NCBI GenBank assembly: GCA_017467275.1
Contig: JAFTSN010000004.1
Location: 1 to 35,649 of the forward strand
Source of the DNA: Clostridia bacterium
GTDB taxonomy: Bacteria; Bacillota; Clostridia; Christensenellales; Borkfalkiaceae
Reading direction: 5' to 3'
Length of the DNA: 35,649 nt
The translations under genes and the position numbers were made by a program. Position 1 is the first letter of the stretch. Every line of letters begins with the position of its first letter. Under the pieces are notes generated by a model, which was not told where the DNA came from, searched no databases, and saw only the letters and a list, made by a program, of their open reading frames with translations. Positions 15,259 to 23,874 of the stretch are shown here, one piece after another.

Positions 15259-16263
15259 ATGAATACGCAAAACGAAAAAACGGAAATATCGGAAGCGGAG
15301 GTCGCGCCCGTGGAGACGGAGCGTCCGCTCCCGCCTAAAATCACGCGCGCACACATCAACCAAAGACCCAATAAAAAGCAAGAAACTCTATATTGGGCAA
15401 AAACGGTCTTTCTTTTGCTCTCCTCGGCGTTTTTGCTGTCTTTTTCCTCCTATTCGATCATTGCGCCCAATAATTTCGCCATCGGCGGGATCACGGGTCT
15501 TGCGATCATTTTCGAGAGAATCATTAAGCTGCCGCAGAGTATCACGATCATTTCGCTCAATCTCCCCTTGCTCATACTCGCATTTTTTAAGGTGAAAAAG
15601 AAATTTGCGATTATGTCCCTTCTCGACGTTGCTCTCCAATCCCTCTTTTTATTCTTAATGGAAAATTTGGGAATGCCCCGTCTCGATTTCGGAGAACAGC
15701 AGATTTTCGCCGCGCTTGCGGGCGGTATCGGAATTGGTACGGCAATCGGGTTTGCATTCAAGATCGGCGGCAGCACGGGCGGCATGGACATCGTTGCCGT
15801 CATGGTGCAAAAGAAATTCCCCGCCCCCTCGATCGCGTGGATGATTTTCATTTTGAACTGCGTTGTGATCGCCGCTTCTTTCTTTGTCTATAAGGATACC
15901 GCACCCACGCTCGCCCTTCAGCTCCTCCCGCTCATCAAGGCGGCGTGCGAGCAATACGTTGAAAGCAAGGTGAACGACGCGATCAACAACGGCGTTCAGT
16001 CTGCGATCGAATTCCGCGTGATTACGGATAAGCCCGAGGAATTATCGTATGCAATCTTATCCAGGCTGGGGCGGGGCGTGACGGAGATTTCCGCCAAAGG
16101 CATGTATACGAAAGAAGCCCACTCCATGCTCGTGTGCGTGATCTCCCGCCGTCAAATCACCGCGTTTAAAAAAGTGATCAAGGAGGTCGATCCCGATTCC
16201 TTTGCGGTCATGTCGAGAGTGTCGCAGGTGCTCGGACTCGGCTTCTTCACAAGCGAAGAATAA
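15259..16263 (+). CDS. YitT-family membrane protein with DUF2179 domain
   Basis: 334 residues, ATG at 15259 after GAGG. An unusually long charged N-terminal arm (about 45 residues, acidic then basic and Pro-containing) precedes five or so hydrophobic segments; the membrane part shows YSIIAPNNFAIGGITGLA and GFAFKIGGSTGGMDIVA, both family signatures. A soluble C-terminal DUF2179 domain (about 245-330; FRVITDKPEELSYAILSRLG) resembles a ligand-binding regulatory domain. Inner membrane; function not established for the family. Monocistronic, own promoter and terminator. Confidence 0.9.
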   Translation: MNTQNEKTEISEAEVAPVETERPLPPKITRAHINQRPNKKQETLYWAKTVFLLLSSAFLLSFSSYSIIAPNNFAIGGITGLAIIFERIIKLPQSITIISLNLPLLILAFFKVKKKFAIMSLLDVALQSLFLFLMENLGMPRLDFGEQQIFAALAGGIGIGTAIGFAFKIGGSTGGMDIVAVMVQKKFPAPSIAWMIFILNCVVIAASFFVYKDTAPTLALQLLPLIKAACEQYVESKVNDAINNGVQSAIEFRVITDKPEELSYAILSRLGRGVTEISAKGMYTKEAHSMLVCVISRRQITAFKKVIKEVDPDSFAVMSRVSQVLGLGFFTSEE

Positions 16264-16272
16264 CCCCTTTTT

Positions 16273-16305
16273 AAGCCCTTTCCCTCGCTGCGTTGGAAAG
16301 GGCTT
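16273..16305 (+). terminator. Terminator after the YitT-family gene
   Basis: aagccctttcc pairs with ggaaagggctt (11 bp, 11-base loop), then GTCTTTCCCTTTT. The U tract is interrupted. A second stem (ctttccc/gggaaag) follows it, ending in GGCGTTTTTT. Confidence 0.6.
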
Positions 16306-16437
16306 GTCTTTCCCTTTTGCCAAGCGGGAAAGAGGCGTTTTTTATGTGACTTCCCCTTTTTAGCGGTTTTATACCCCGAAAAACCAAAAAAAATCGCGTT
16401 TTTCCCTTTAAATACGCGACTTTTTCTATTTCTACGC

Positions 16438-16466
16438 TTGACATTTGCCTATAAATCGTATATAAT
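16438..16466 (+). promoter_or_regulatory. HU gene promoter, consensus
   Basis: TTGACA (16438-16443), 17-base spacer, TATAAT (16461-16466), both perfect, fitting an abundant nucleoid protein. Confidence 0.88.
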
Positions 16467-16517
16467 GAGATTACTTAAATGAAAATTTAAGAATTAAAAA
16501 CAAAGGGGATAACTCTT

Positions 16518-16793
16518 ATGAACAAAGGCGAATTTATCAAAGCAATGGCGGAAAAAGCAGGATTTACGAACAAAGACGCGGCAGCCGCCTACGACGCATT
16601 CATCGCTACCGTTACGGAAGCTTTGAAAGCAGGCGACAAGGTGCAGCTTGTCGGTTTCGGTTCTTTCGAGGTGAAGAACGTGCCCGCTAAAACGGGTATC
16701 AACCCTCAGACGAAAGAGAAAGTCGAGATCGCGGCTTGCAAGAAACCCGTTCTTAAATTCGGTAAAGCGTATAAGGACATCTTTAACGCGTAA
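16518..16793 (+). CDS. hup: HU-type nucleoid protein
   Basis: 91 residues, the standard length. MNKGEFIKAMAEKAGFTNKD is the helical dimerisation part; VQLVGFGSFEVKNV leads into the DNA-binding arm, with the Pro-containing tip KTGINPQTKEKVEIAACKKP. The arm keeps NPQT but reads KTGIN where most HU proteins have RxGRNP. It binds and bends DNA as a dimer. ATG at 16518 follows AAGGGGAT. The terminator lies inside the end of the convergent gene. Confidence 0.95.
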   Translation: MNKGEFIKAMAEKAGFTNKDAAAAYDAFIATVTEALKAGDKVQLVGFGSFEVKNVPAKTGINPQTKEKVEIAACKKPVLKFGKAYKDIFNA

Positions 16794-16809
16794 GATTCAG
16801 GCATTGGTT

Positions 16810-17826
16810 TCAAAAAACCCGCCGTCCTTTCAGGGCGGCGGGTTTTTTACGTCTTTTAAACCGCCACAGCCCCTCTCGCACTAGCGCATAGAAAAACACG
16901 CACGCACCCGTCACGCCAAACGCGGGATACACCTCACCCACGATCCGCTTAAAGGAGACGAACGAAGCGGCGAAGGTCAAGCCTACCAACGCCGTTTTCC
17001 CCACCGCCCCGCCTCTTACGCCCGCTAAACGGTAGAGCGGGTAAAAAGAGGAAAACAGCGTGGTTGCAATCCCGCCGAACGACAATGCAGAAAAAACCGC
17101 ACTGCTTCCTCCGAGCACGTAGAATAGAGGCAACGCCTTGGAATAAGAGCATTTATCGTGCGCAAGAACGGAAAGAATCAAGCCGATTGCGCCGCCGATC
17201 AAAATCGCCGCACCGCCGCAAACGCCAACGCCGCCCTTTTTCAGCGTCCAACCTAGATCGCACAAAACAGGCATGGATAAAAAGGCGTTCATACCCACGT
17301 AGAGGAGCACGCCCAAAAACGGAAGAATTTCTCCGTCCGTAGGCTCGGGCGGCGACAGTCTTCCGCCCTGAACGGCGAGAAAAACAACCCCGAGCAACAC
17401 GGCGGGCGTCAAGATTGCATTGACAACGCCCAATCCTTTCACGCCCCGTCCACCGATCAAACACGCCAAAAGCAGAAGCAAAAAAGCGGAGAATACTCCC
17501 CCGCGCGGCAAGAGCTCGTTCACAGCGGAAAGCATTCCTGCCGCCGTGACAAAGCCGCCGAATAAAATCAGAGCTTTAACGGGAAGCGCAAAGGCGCCGA
17601 ACAGGTTTTTTAAAACACCTGAAAACCCGCCGTATTTTGCGCCCAGCCGAAAAAACAGGAGAAAGAAAAACAGGAAACAACCCGTTGCCGCTATCGTGCG
17701 CGGTAAAAAGAAGCCGCCGAAAAACTCGATCAGCTCTCTACCTGAAATAAATCCCGCGCCCATTACCGAGCCGACGATCGAAAACGTCGCCCCCGCACGC
17801 ACCCCCAAGCGTTCTCTTTTCTCCAA
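16810..17826 (-). CDS. YkvI-like polytopic membrane protein
   Basis: 338 residues, TTG start at 17826 about 6 bases after GGGAGGT. About ten hydrophobic segments. The first carries IVGSVMGAGFISGRELIEFFG, the glycine-rich motif of YkvI-type proteins, distant relatives of LeuT/APC-fold transporters. Substrate unknown. The C-terminus is basic (WRFKRRKKPAALKGRRVF), and its last 12 codons are also the HU terminator hairpin. The gene follows the terminator of the lemA-DUF2207 unit; I saw no obvious promoter in the short gap. Confidence 0.8.
   Translation of the reverse strand: MEKRERLGVRAGATFSIVGSVMGAGFISGRELIEFFGGFFLPRTIAATGCFLFFFLLFFRLGAKYGGFSGVLKNLFGAFALPVKALILFGGFVTAAGMLSAVNELLPRGGVFSAFLLLLLACLIGGRGVKGLGVVNAILTPAVLLGVVFLAVQGGRLSPPEPTDGEILPFLGVLLYVGMNAFLSMPVLCDLGWTLKKGGVGVCGGAAILIGGAIGLILSVLAHDKCSYSKALPLFYVLGGSSAVFSALSFGGIATTLFSSFYPLYRLAGVRGGAVGKTALVGLTFAASFVSFKRIVGEVYPAFGVTGACVFFYALVREGLWRFKRRKKPAALKGRRVF
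16812..16848. terminator. HU terminator embedded in the convergent coding sequence
   Basis: aaaaaacccgccg (16812-16824) pairs with cggcgggtttttt (16836-16848), extended by three more pairs (one T-G) to about 16 bp with a 5-base loop. It has T runs on both strands, so it can end both genes, and on the minus strand it encodes the final residues of the YkvI-like protein. Confidence 0.85.
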
Positions 17827-17855
17827 ATGCCACCTCCCTCTCTTTTATAAAACGC

Positions 17856-17890
17856 AAAACCCCAACGGTTTAGAACACCGTCGGGGTTTT
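17856..17890 (-). terminator. Terminator of the lemA-DUF2207 unit
   Basis: aaaacccc-a-acggt (17856-17869) pairs with accgt-c-ggggtttt (17877-17890) with one internal mismatch. T runs on both strands. Confidence 0.7.
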
Positions 17891-17909
17891 TTGTTTGTCG
17901 TTTAATGCT

Positions 17910-19886
17910 TTATCTTGCGCCGCCGCCGCCACCGCCGTGACCGCCGCCCGAGAACCCGCCGAAGCCGCCGCCACCGCCGCTCATGCCCGTAAACGAGCCC
18001 GTTTTTGATTCGGGGCGCGCCATAGCCACAACGGACATACTCCTTAAGCAGCGACTCAATATATAGTAATCGAACAAGGTCATATCCGCGCTGTTCGTGC
18101 ACCAGACAGGCGGCTCGAGCAGGATATTCTTGAATTTCCCCTCCCATTCGTCCGTCACGCCGAGCACCTGCGCATAGGGCAGGATATCGTAGAACAGTTC
18201 GGGATTCTCCTCGAGCATGAACTTGATTTTGTCCTCCTCCGTGTAGAGGATAAAATCCTTGAAGCCGAGAATCTCGCCGAGAACGCGTGCGTATTTTTCG
18301 GTGTGCGACATCGCCGTGGAGCCGAGGAAAAGTATCGCCCAAGCAAACACGCAGACGATTCCCTTTTCAAAGCCCGTCAGAAGATAATTTCCGAGGAAGC
18401 CAATATACACGACGCTAGCAATCAGCGCAAGGATTGCGACGATGAAAAAGGAGCCGAGCTTCCCCGCTTTTCTATGCTTAAACTTCCGATCGTTTCGGAG
18501 CCGCAATAAAACGCCGACCGCTAAAACGGGTACCGCCATAAGCGCCCCGAAGACGTAACCGTATCCACCGCCCACGAGCGCAAAGCCCGCAATTAATAGC
18601 GGAAGCATAAACAGGAGCACGGAAAGCAACCCGCAGAGGATAAAGCCCGCCATGGATCTCTTTTCATAATGCGGAATATCCTTTGCCGTGACGAGCTGCG
18701 TCGCCTTGTCCGCCGCCTCATAGAATTTATATTTGAGAGAGGAGACGGAGACGACGTCATCACTTCTAAAAAGTCCGTTATAGATCGCGCGCTGATGGGC
18801 GGGCGCGTCCGCAGGGAACGGCTTTTCCGTCTTACTCAAAACAGGATCGTCCTCGTCCGAGAGATCGATCGTCAAATACCCCTTTGCCGCCAACCAATAG
18901 ATCATGGAGGTTATATCCTCTCTATCCACCGACGAGTCGATGAGTCTGCCCATTTTCAGGGGATCCATTTCGTGCGGTGCCTTTAAACCGACCACGACCA
19001 CAAGCTCCCGTTTTTTCTTTGTAAATCTGACGATTATAAACGACACGGCAAACAGTGCGATCCCCGAAAGCAGAATCAAAAGCGCGGGCAACGTGAACAT
19101 ACGGCTCGCCGCATACGATTGAAGCACACCCTCCGCAAGCTCGAATTTGAGCGTGATTCCCGCCGCCATGCGCTCGTCATAGCTGTCGTTAAACAAAACG
19201 GGCAGCTCGTCTGCATACATTGTCAGGGTCTTTTTATCCTCGGAAAGTTCAACGATATCGACGTATTTATTCTCCTTGGAACCGTATTCCGCGCTGTAAA
19301 CAGTCTGCGAAACAAGGGCTGAGGGGAAATAGACCGTGACCGAAACGTCCTTTAAGGGCACCGCCCAGCCCGAGCCGATCAAATCAAGCAGCATACCGTT
19401 TTTCACCTCGTTAGAGGTGGTGTGTACGGTGTAGCCCAGCTCATAGGTCCACCGCTTTCCCTTATCCGCATTCCCGATACACTCGATATCGAGGAAATTT
19501 TCGTTGTGAGGATTTTTGATAACGTCCCAAGCAAACTCGTCGTTCCCGTTACATTTCGCCCAGACGTCAAAATACCGATCCCCCTCGTCAATGGGCAGGG
19601 AACGGAAAAACATAGTCAGTCCCGAGCTTAAAAATTCAACGTCGATTCTCTCGTTAAAGACGATGGATCGATCGGCTTTTATCTCCGCCTCGACCTCGTA
19701 GCTGTGCACGGCAAGCGTGGCGCTTGAAGCCGCCGAAGCAACGGGCGTCTCCGTCCTTTTCCCAAAAACGGGAAACAGACAGGAAATCAGCGCCGCGAGG
19801 CAAAGCGCCGCCGCGAGCAAAATCCTGCCCGTTCTGACGGAAAAAGACGTCCGCTTTCCTGCAAAATTAACTGCATTCATTTTCAT
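17910..19886 (-). CDS. DUF2207 membrane protein with glycine-rich tail
   Basis: 658 residues, ATG at 19886 with GGAG 9 bases upstream. An N-terminal membrane/signal segment (about 20-42) is followed by an extracellular DUF2207 domain (AVHSYEVEAEIKADRSIVF, RSLPIDEGDRYFDVWAK), a membrane segment near 265-285, a cytoplasmic stretch with SVDREDITSMIYWLAAKGYL, then further membrane helices about 420-460 and 480-525. The end is a Gly/Ser repeat tail (GGGGFGGFSGGGHGGGGGG). Members commonly sit next to lemA, as here, 33 bases downstream. Function of the pair is unknown; an envelope role is likely from location. Confidence 0.88.
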   Translation of the reverse strand: MKMNAVNFAGKRTSFSVRTGRILLAAALCLAALISCLFPVFGKRTETPVASAASSATLAVHSYEVEAEIKADRSIVFNERIDVEFLSSGLTMFFRSLPIDEGDRYFDVWAKCNGNDEFAWDVIKNPHNENFLDIECIGNADKGKRWTYELGYTVHTTSNEVKNGMLLDLIGSGWAVPLKDVSVTVYFPSALVSQTVYSAEYGSKENKYVDIVELSEDKKTLTMYADELPVLFNDSYDERMAAGITLKFELAEGVLQSYAASRMFTLPALLILLSGIALFAVSFIIVRFTKKKRELVVVVGLKAPHEMDPLKMGRLIDSSVDREDITSMIYWLAAKGYLTIDLSDEDDPVLSKTEKPFPADAPAHQRAIYNGLFRSDDVVSVSSLKYKFYEAADKATQLVTAKDIPHYEKRSMAGFILCGLLSVLLFMLPLLIAGFALVGGGYGYVFGALMAVPVLAVGVLLRLRNDRKFKHRKAGKLGSFFIVAILALIASVVYIGFLGNYLLTGFEKGIVCVFAWAILFLGSTAMSHTEKYARVLGEILGFKDFILYTEEDKIKFMLEENPELFYDILPYAQVLGVTDEWEGKFKNILLEPPVWCTNSADMTLFDYYILSRCLRSMSVVAMARPESKTGSFTGMSGGGGGFGGFSGGGHGGGGGGAR

Positions 19887-19919
19887 GGACTTTCTCCGTT
19901 TTGATTGCGTTCTATCCGA

Positions 19920-20519
19920 TCAAAAGGATACTTTAACGTTCTTGCGCTCTTCCTCGCTATCGAGCTCGAAGTAGGTCAGCTTCTCATAACCCTTTCTCTT
20001 GGCAATAATGCAAGGCGGGAAGATCTCGATCTTCGTGTTGAAAGTCTTGACCACGCCGTTATAATAGCGTCTCGCGCTCTCCAGCTCGTTTTCAAGCCCT
20101 TTGAGCTGATTCTGAAGGTCGATAAAGTTCACGTTCGCCTTTAAATCGGGGTAGCTTTCGCTCACGGCGTTCAAGAGTACCTTCAGCGAAGAATTGAGCT
20201 GCTGCGCCGCCGCCATTTTCGCTTCGGGGGTCGTTGCCGCGCCCGCCGCATTTCTCGCCGCGATCACCTTTTCAAGCGTTTCGCTCTCATGCTTGGCATA
20301 GCCTTTCACGGTCTCCACGAGGTTGGGGATAAGATCGTAACGCTTCTTGAGATAAACGTCGATGGTTGCCCATGCTTCCTCCGCCTTATTTTTTAAGCGG
20401 ACAAACATATTCGACGTGCTGATCCACCAACCAACGATCCCGATCACGATCGCAAGCACCACGACCGCCACGACGATCCCGATGATCGCCCCTACGGGAA
20501 ACAACAATGCGTTCAACAT
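19920..20519 (-). CDS. lemA: LemA-family membrane protein
   Basis: 199 residues from the ATG at 20519 (AAGGAG about 8 bases upstream; a longer frame from 20546 lacks this). One N-terminal transmembrane helix (about 5-32, IIGIVVAVVVLAIVIGIVGW), then a long helical domain with RLKNKAEEAWATIDVYLKKR, YDLIPNLVETVKGYAKHE and SYPDLKANVNFIDLQNQL, all hallmarks of LemA. Most of the protein would face one side of the membrane as a helical bundle. Function is not settled. Promoter at 20605-20577; co-transcribed with the DUF2207 gene. Confidence 0.92.
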   Translation of the reverse strand: MLNALLFPVGAIIGIVVAVVVLAIVIGIVGWWISTSNMFVRLKNKAEEAWATIDVYLKKRYDLIPNLVETVKGYAKHESETLEKVIAARNAAGAATTPEAKMAAAQQLNSSLKVLLNAVSESYPDLKANVNFIDLQNQLKGLENELESARRYYNGVVKTFNTKIEIFPPCIIAKRKGYEKLTYFELDSEEERKNVKVSF

Positions 20520-20576
20520 AATTTTTTCTCCTTTTCGCGCAGGCATATTCTTTATTCTTTTCCCGCGCCTGATTTT

Positions 20577-20605
20577 ATTATACTATAAATCGCGCAAAAA
20601 ATCAA
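20577..20605 (-). promoter_or_regulatory. lemA promoter
   Basis: Minus strand: TTGATT (20605-20600), 17-base spacer, TATAAT (20582-20577). Confidence 0.75.
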
Positions 20606-20625
20606 TAATTTGACAAAAAATTTTT

Positions 20626-21558
20626 TCAGTCCGTACAGCCGTCGATAAACGCTTTGACGTCCGCATAGACCTCCTCCTTTTTCAGCTCGTTCAAAACCTC
20701 GTGCCGCATTTCGTGATAGAGCCGTCCCGAGACGTTTTGATAGCCCGCGTCGCGCAGATCGTTTTGCGCCGCAACCCATTTATCCTCGCTGATCATAATA
20801 GGATCGTTGCTCCCTGAAATAAAGAAAATGGGCAAGTTGGGGTTTTGTACGCGATAACGCTTCTTGTCGTAGGTGTTTTTCATGAGCCGAAGCAGGTTTT
20901 CAAAACCGTTACAGGTGAACACGAACCCGCATTTTTTATCCGCGTTGTAGGCGTCGACCACGCTCTTATCCCTCGTCAGCCATGCGTTCTTCCCCTCGCC
21001 GGGGAAGTTTTTGTCTCCGTTTCCCGTCGCGAGCGCCGCCATCATTTTACTCCTGTGCCTTTCCCCTCTAAATAGCCCGATCGTCTTATCGAGCGCAATC
21101 CCCGCGCCCGCAAGCGCGTTCTTGCTCGGCGAGCCGCTCACAATCAGCCCCTCGATTTCCTTATCGTGCTCCTGCAAAAATACGCGCACAATCATCGCGC
21201 CCATGCTATGCCCCAATAATACGACGGGCAAATTTTGATAGCGCTCTTTAAGCGCTTTCGTCACTTTGAAAACGTCGTTGACGACGGCTTCCCCCGTCTT
21301 ATCGCCGAAATATCCGAGCTCCTCGTCGCTTTTCACCGATTCGCCGTGCCCGCGCAAATCGTGCGCCGCGGCAATATAGCCGTTTTCCGCGAGATAGCGC
21401 ATAAAGCCGTCGTAGCGCGCGATATGCTCGCACATACCGTGCACGATCTCCACAATCCCCTTTGCTTCCTTCACGCCGCCCTCGGGCAAATACGCTTTAC
21501 AGAACAGTTCCACTTCGCCGTAATCAGAGCGTATTTTAAAATTTTCAGACTCTATCAT
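20626..21558 (-). CDS. Alpha/beta hydrolase, monoacylglycerol lipase/lysophospholipase type
   Basis: 310 residues, ATG at 21558 after AAGGAGAG. Serine hydrolase of the Hydrolase_4 type: oxyanion region VEIVHGMCEH, HDLRGHGES near 67-74, nucleophile Ser118 in LLGHSMGA, Asp252 in ISGSNDP and His286 in HEMRHEVLNE. No signal peptide, so cytoplasmic. Likely releases fatty acids from monoacylglycerol or lysophospholipid, but the substrate is not proven. It lies downstream of a terminator with no clear promoter of its own, so it may depend on read-through from the small membrane protein gene. Confidence 0.85.
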   Translation of the reverse strand: MIESENFKIRSDYGEVELFCKAYLPEGGVKEAKGIVEIVHGMCEHIARYDGFMRYLAENGYIAAAHDLRGHGESVKSDEELGYFGDKTGEAVVNDVFKVTKALKERYQNLPVVLLGHSMGAMIVRVFLQEHDKEIEGLIVSGSPSKNALAGAGIALDKTIGLFRGERHRSKMMAALATGNGDKNFPGEGKNAWLTRDKSVVDAYNADKKCGFVFTCNGFENLLRLMKNTYDKKRYRVQNPNLPIFFISGSNDPIMISEDKWVAAQNDLRDAGYQNVSGRLYHEMRHEVLNELKKEEVYADVKAFIDGCTD

Positions 21559-21594
21559 ATTCTCTCCTTTTTCATTTCTAGAGGCAAAGAAAAA

Positions 21595-21626
21595 CGGATT
21601 CCCTCGGGCAATCCCGAAAGAATCCG
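21595..21626 (-). terminator. Terminator after the small membrane protein gene
   Basis: cggattc pairs with gaatccg, with an inner tcggg/cccga stem, followed on the minus strand by TTTTTCTTT. Confidence 0.75.
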
Positions 21627-21642
21627 CTCGTCTTTTCTTCCG

Positions 21643-21873
21643 TTACGCCTTTGCGAACAAAAGATGATTGAAAAGCAAAAGCCAAACAAGGTCAACCCAA
21701 CCGATCACACCGACGGTGACGGTTGCCAAAATCGCAAATACCAGAGTCAAAAGTCTGGGTCTGCTCAAAAACGCCGACCAACGGATCGCAAGTTCAACGA
21801 ACCAGTTGATACCGGGGATCAAAAGCAGAATGATCTGCACGAGTTTGCTTTGCTTATAAAACCACTTTGCCAT
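21643..21873 (-). CDS. Small membrane protein, unknown
   Basis: 76 residues, ATG at 21873 with AAGGAGG 7-8 bases upstream. Two hydrophobic stretches (about 11-30, LVQIILLLIPGINWFVELAI, and 42-70, LTLVFAILATVTVGVIGWV) joined by a short basic loop (RWSAFLSRPR). No family recognised. It has a good promoter at 21953-21924 and a strong terminator, so it is probably a real, separately expressed gene. Confidence 0.72.
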   Translation of the reverse strand: MAKWFYKQSKLVQIILLLIPGINWFVELAIRWSAFLSRPRLLTLVFAILATVTVGVIGWVDLVWLLLFNHLLFAKA

Positions 21874-21923
21874 AAGAAACCTCCTTGATTTTCCGCTGAT
21901 TTACAACGGCTTTCCATGGCTTT

Positions 21924-21953
21924 ATTATATCACATTTTTTTTCGACCTGTCAA
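21924..21953 (-). promoter_or_regulatory. Promoter of the small membrane protein gene
   Basis: Minus strand: TTGACA (21953-21948), 18-base spacer, TATAAT (21929-21924). Confidence 0.75.
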
Positions 21954-21980
21954 TACTTTTTTTGAAATTTTTCCACTGAC

Positions 21981-22000
21981 AAAAAGCCCTTGTGCTTTTT
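21981..22000 (-). terminator. Probable glm operon terminator
   Basis: aaaaagc pairs with gcttttt around a 6-base loop, 12 bases past the glmS stop. The stem is A/T-dominated and short, so efficiency is uncertain. Confidence 0.5.
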
Positions 22001-22011
22001 TAACAAAAAAA

Positions 22012-23874
22012 TTATTCCACAGTGACGCTTTTTGCCAAATTTCTCGGCTTATCGGGATCGTTTCCCCGCTCAAGCGCGGCGTAGTAGGCGAGAAGCTGTA
22101 AGGGCGGGATGCACAAAATAGGCAAAAACAGAGAGGCTGTTTCCCCGCTTAAACCAAACGCCTTTGTTAAATCCTCCGCTTCGGGAAGCAGAAACACTTC
22201 GTCGAACGCGTCCCTCGCTTGCGCAAAGGAAAAGGGCGTCACCAAAAGCGTTTTCCCACCCCGCGCTTTGATTTCGTGCAGAGCATTAAAGGTCTTTTCG
22301 GCGGTGACGGGAGAGGAGACGACCGCCACCGAAAACGTTGTGTCGTCAATGAGGGCGAGCGTACCGTGCTTGAGCTCGCCCGAGGGATAGCTTTCCCCCG
22401 CAATATATGCAATCTCTTTCAGCTTCAAGCTCCCTTCCGTTGCCGTTGCATAGTCGGAGAGCTTGCCAAGATAATATACCCCCGCCGCACAGGCAAGCCT
22501 TTTTGCTAACGGCTTGATTTCCTCCGCTCTCTTCAATATTTCTCCGAGCGTGAGGGGCATGGCTTGAATGAATCGTCTATAGAGCTCAAATTGAACCGCA
22601 TGAAAGGGGAAGCGTTCCTCCGCCAAATCGAGAGTGAAAAGAAAGAGCGCGCACAGCTGTGCCAAATAGCTCTTGGTCGCCGCAACACCGATCTCCGTTC
22701 CCGCGCTCGTCACCAAGGAAAGCTCGGCAACGGTTGTGACCGAGGAATACGCCGCGTTCGTGAGCGCAACCGTTTTCGCGCCCCGCTCCTTTGCAAGCTT
22801 AAGCGCCGCGACGGTATCTGCCGTCTCCCCGCTCTGCGTGACGGCAATAACCAACGTCCCGCTATCCAAAACGGGATTTTGCGAACGGAATTCCCCCGCA
22901 CGTTCAACGCATACAGGCAATCTTGCCAGCTCCTCAATCGCGTAGCGTGCCGCCAACGCGCTGTGATACGCCGTGCCGCAGGCAATAAAAACGAGCCTTT
23001 TGACGTCCTTGATCAGATCCTTGAGCCGCCCGCGCTCCTCCCCAAAAAGATAGCGTTCAGCGGTTCTTTCTATTGCCGTCGGCTGCTCGAAAATCTCTTT
23101 GAGCATAAAGTGCGGATAACCGTTCTTATCGGGGGATTCTGCCCGTATGCAAACGCGCTTGCCCGCCGCACGCTCGGGACGAAGCTCGCTATCGTAGATT
23201 TCCATACGCTCCGCTGTGAAAAAGGCGAACGCGCCGTCCTTTAAAACGTGAAAGCGTTCCGTCTCCCCCGCAAGCGCGGGAATATCGCTCGCCGCAAAAT
23301 TTTCTTTTTCTCCCTCCCCAAGAATCAAAGGGCTTCCGCGCTTTGCTGCGACAATACCCTCGGGAAAATCCGAGCACAAAACGCAAAAAGCAAACGATCC
23401 CTTGAGCTTCTCCGTCGCCCGCCTGACCGCGTTTAACAGTTTTTTTTCTTTTTCCCCGTCCGCCCGCGCGTATTCGCAGTCTATGAGCCACGCCGCCGCT
23501 TCGCTGTCCGTCTCGCTTAAAAAGGAATATCCGCTCTCCTCCGCTATCCGCTTGAGTTCGGCGTAATTTTCGATAATGCCGTTGTGCACGAGCGTGATCT
23601 TGCCCACCGTGTGCGGGTGCGCATTGATATCCGTGGGCTTGCCGTGCGTTGCCCAACGGGTGTGCCCGATTCCGACGTTCCCCTGCATTTCGCAGGCGGT
23701 GCTCCCGATCGCAGAGACCCGCCCCGCACGTTTAAAGGAGCGTATCTCCCCGCCCGAAAAGACGGCGAGCCCCGCAGAATCGTAGCCTCGGTATTCAAGC
23801 CTTTCCAGCCCACGGTAAACAAACTCTGCCGCACGCCTTTTTCCGTTGCCCGCATATCCCACGATTCCGCACAT
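22012..23874 (-). CDS. glmS: Glutamine-fructose-6-phosphate aminotransferase (isomerizing)
   Basis: 620 residues. Makes glucosamine 6-phosphate from fructose 6-phosphate and glutamine, the entry to cell-wall amino sugars. I place the start at the ATG at 23874 because Cys2 of MCGIVGYAG must become the N-terminal nucleophile. The glutaminase domain shows RGYDSAGLA, GHTRWATHG and HNGIIENY. Two SIS domains follow (ACGTAYHSALAARY; VTQSGETADTVAAL; TKSYLAQLCALF), and it ends NLAKSVTVE, as the family does. The start overlaps the glmM stop (TAATG), so translation is probably coupled. There is no glmS ribozyme position, because the gene is third in the operon. Confidence 0.95.
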   Translation of the reverse strand: MCGIVGYAGNGKRRAAEFVYRGLERLEYRGYDSAGLAVFSGGEIRSFKRAGRVSAIGSTACEMQGNVGIGHTRWATHGKPTDINAHPHTVGKITLVHNGIIENYAELKRIAEESGYSFLSETDSEAAAWLIDCEYARADGEKEKKLLNAVRRATEKLKGSFAFCVLCSDFPEGIVAAKRGSPLILGEGEKENFAASDIPALAGETERFHVLKDGAFAFFTAERMEIYDSELRPERAAGKRVCIRAESPDKNGYPHFMLKEIFEQPTAIERTAERYLFGEERGRLKDLIKDVKRLVFIACGTAYHSALAARYAIEELARLPVCVERAGEFRSQNPVLDSGTLVIAVTQSGETADTVAALKLAKERGAKTVALTNAAYSSVTTVAELSLVTSAGTEIGVAATKSYLAQLCALFLFTLDLAEERFPFHAVQFELYRRFIQAMPLTLGEILKRAEEIKPLAKRLACAAGVYYLGKLSDYATATEGSLKLKEIAYIAGESYPSGELKHGTLALIDDTTFSVAVVSSPVTAEKTFNALHEIKARGGKTLLVTPFSFAQARDAFDEVFLLPEAEDLTKAFGLSGETASLFLPILCIPPLQLLAYYAALERGNDPDKPRNLAKSVTVE

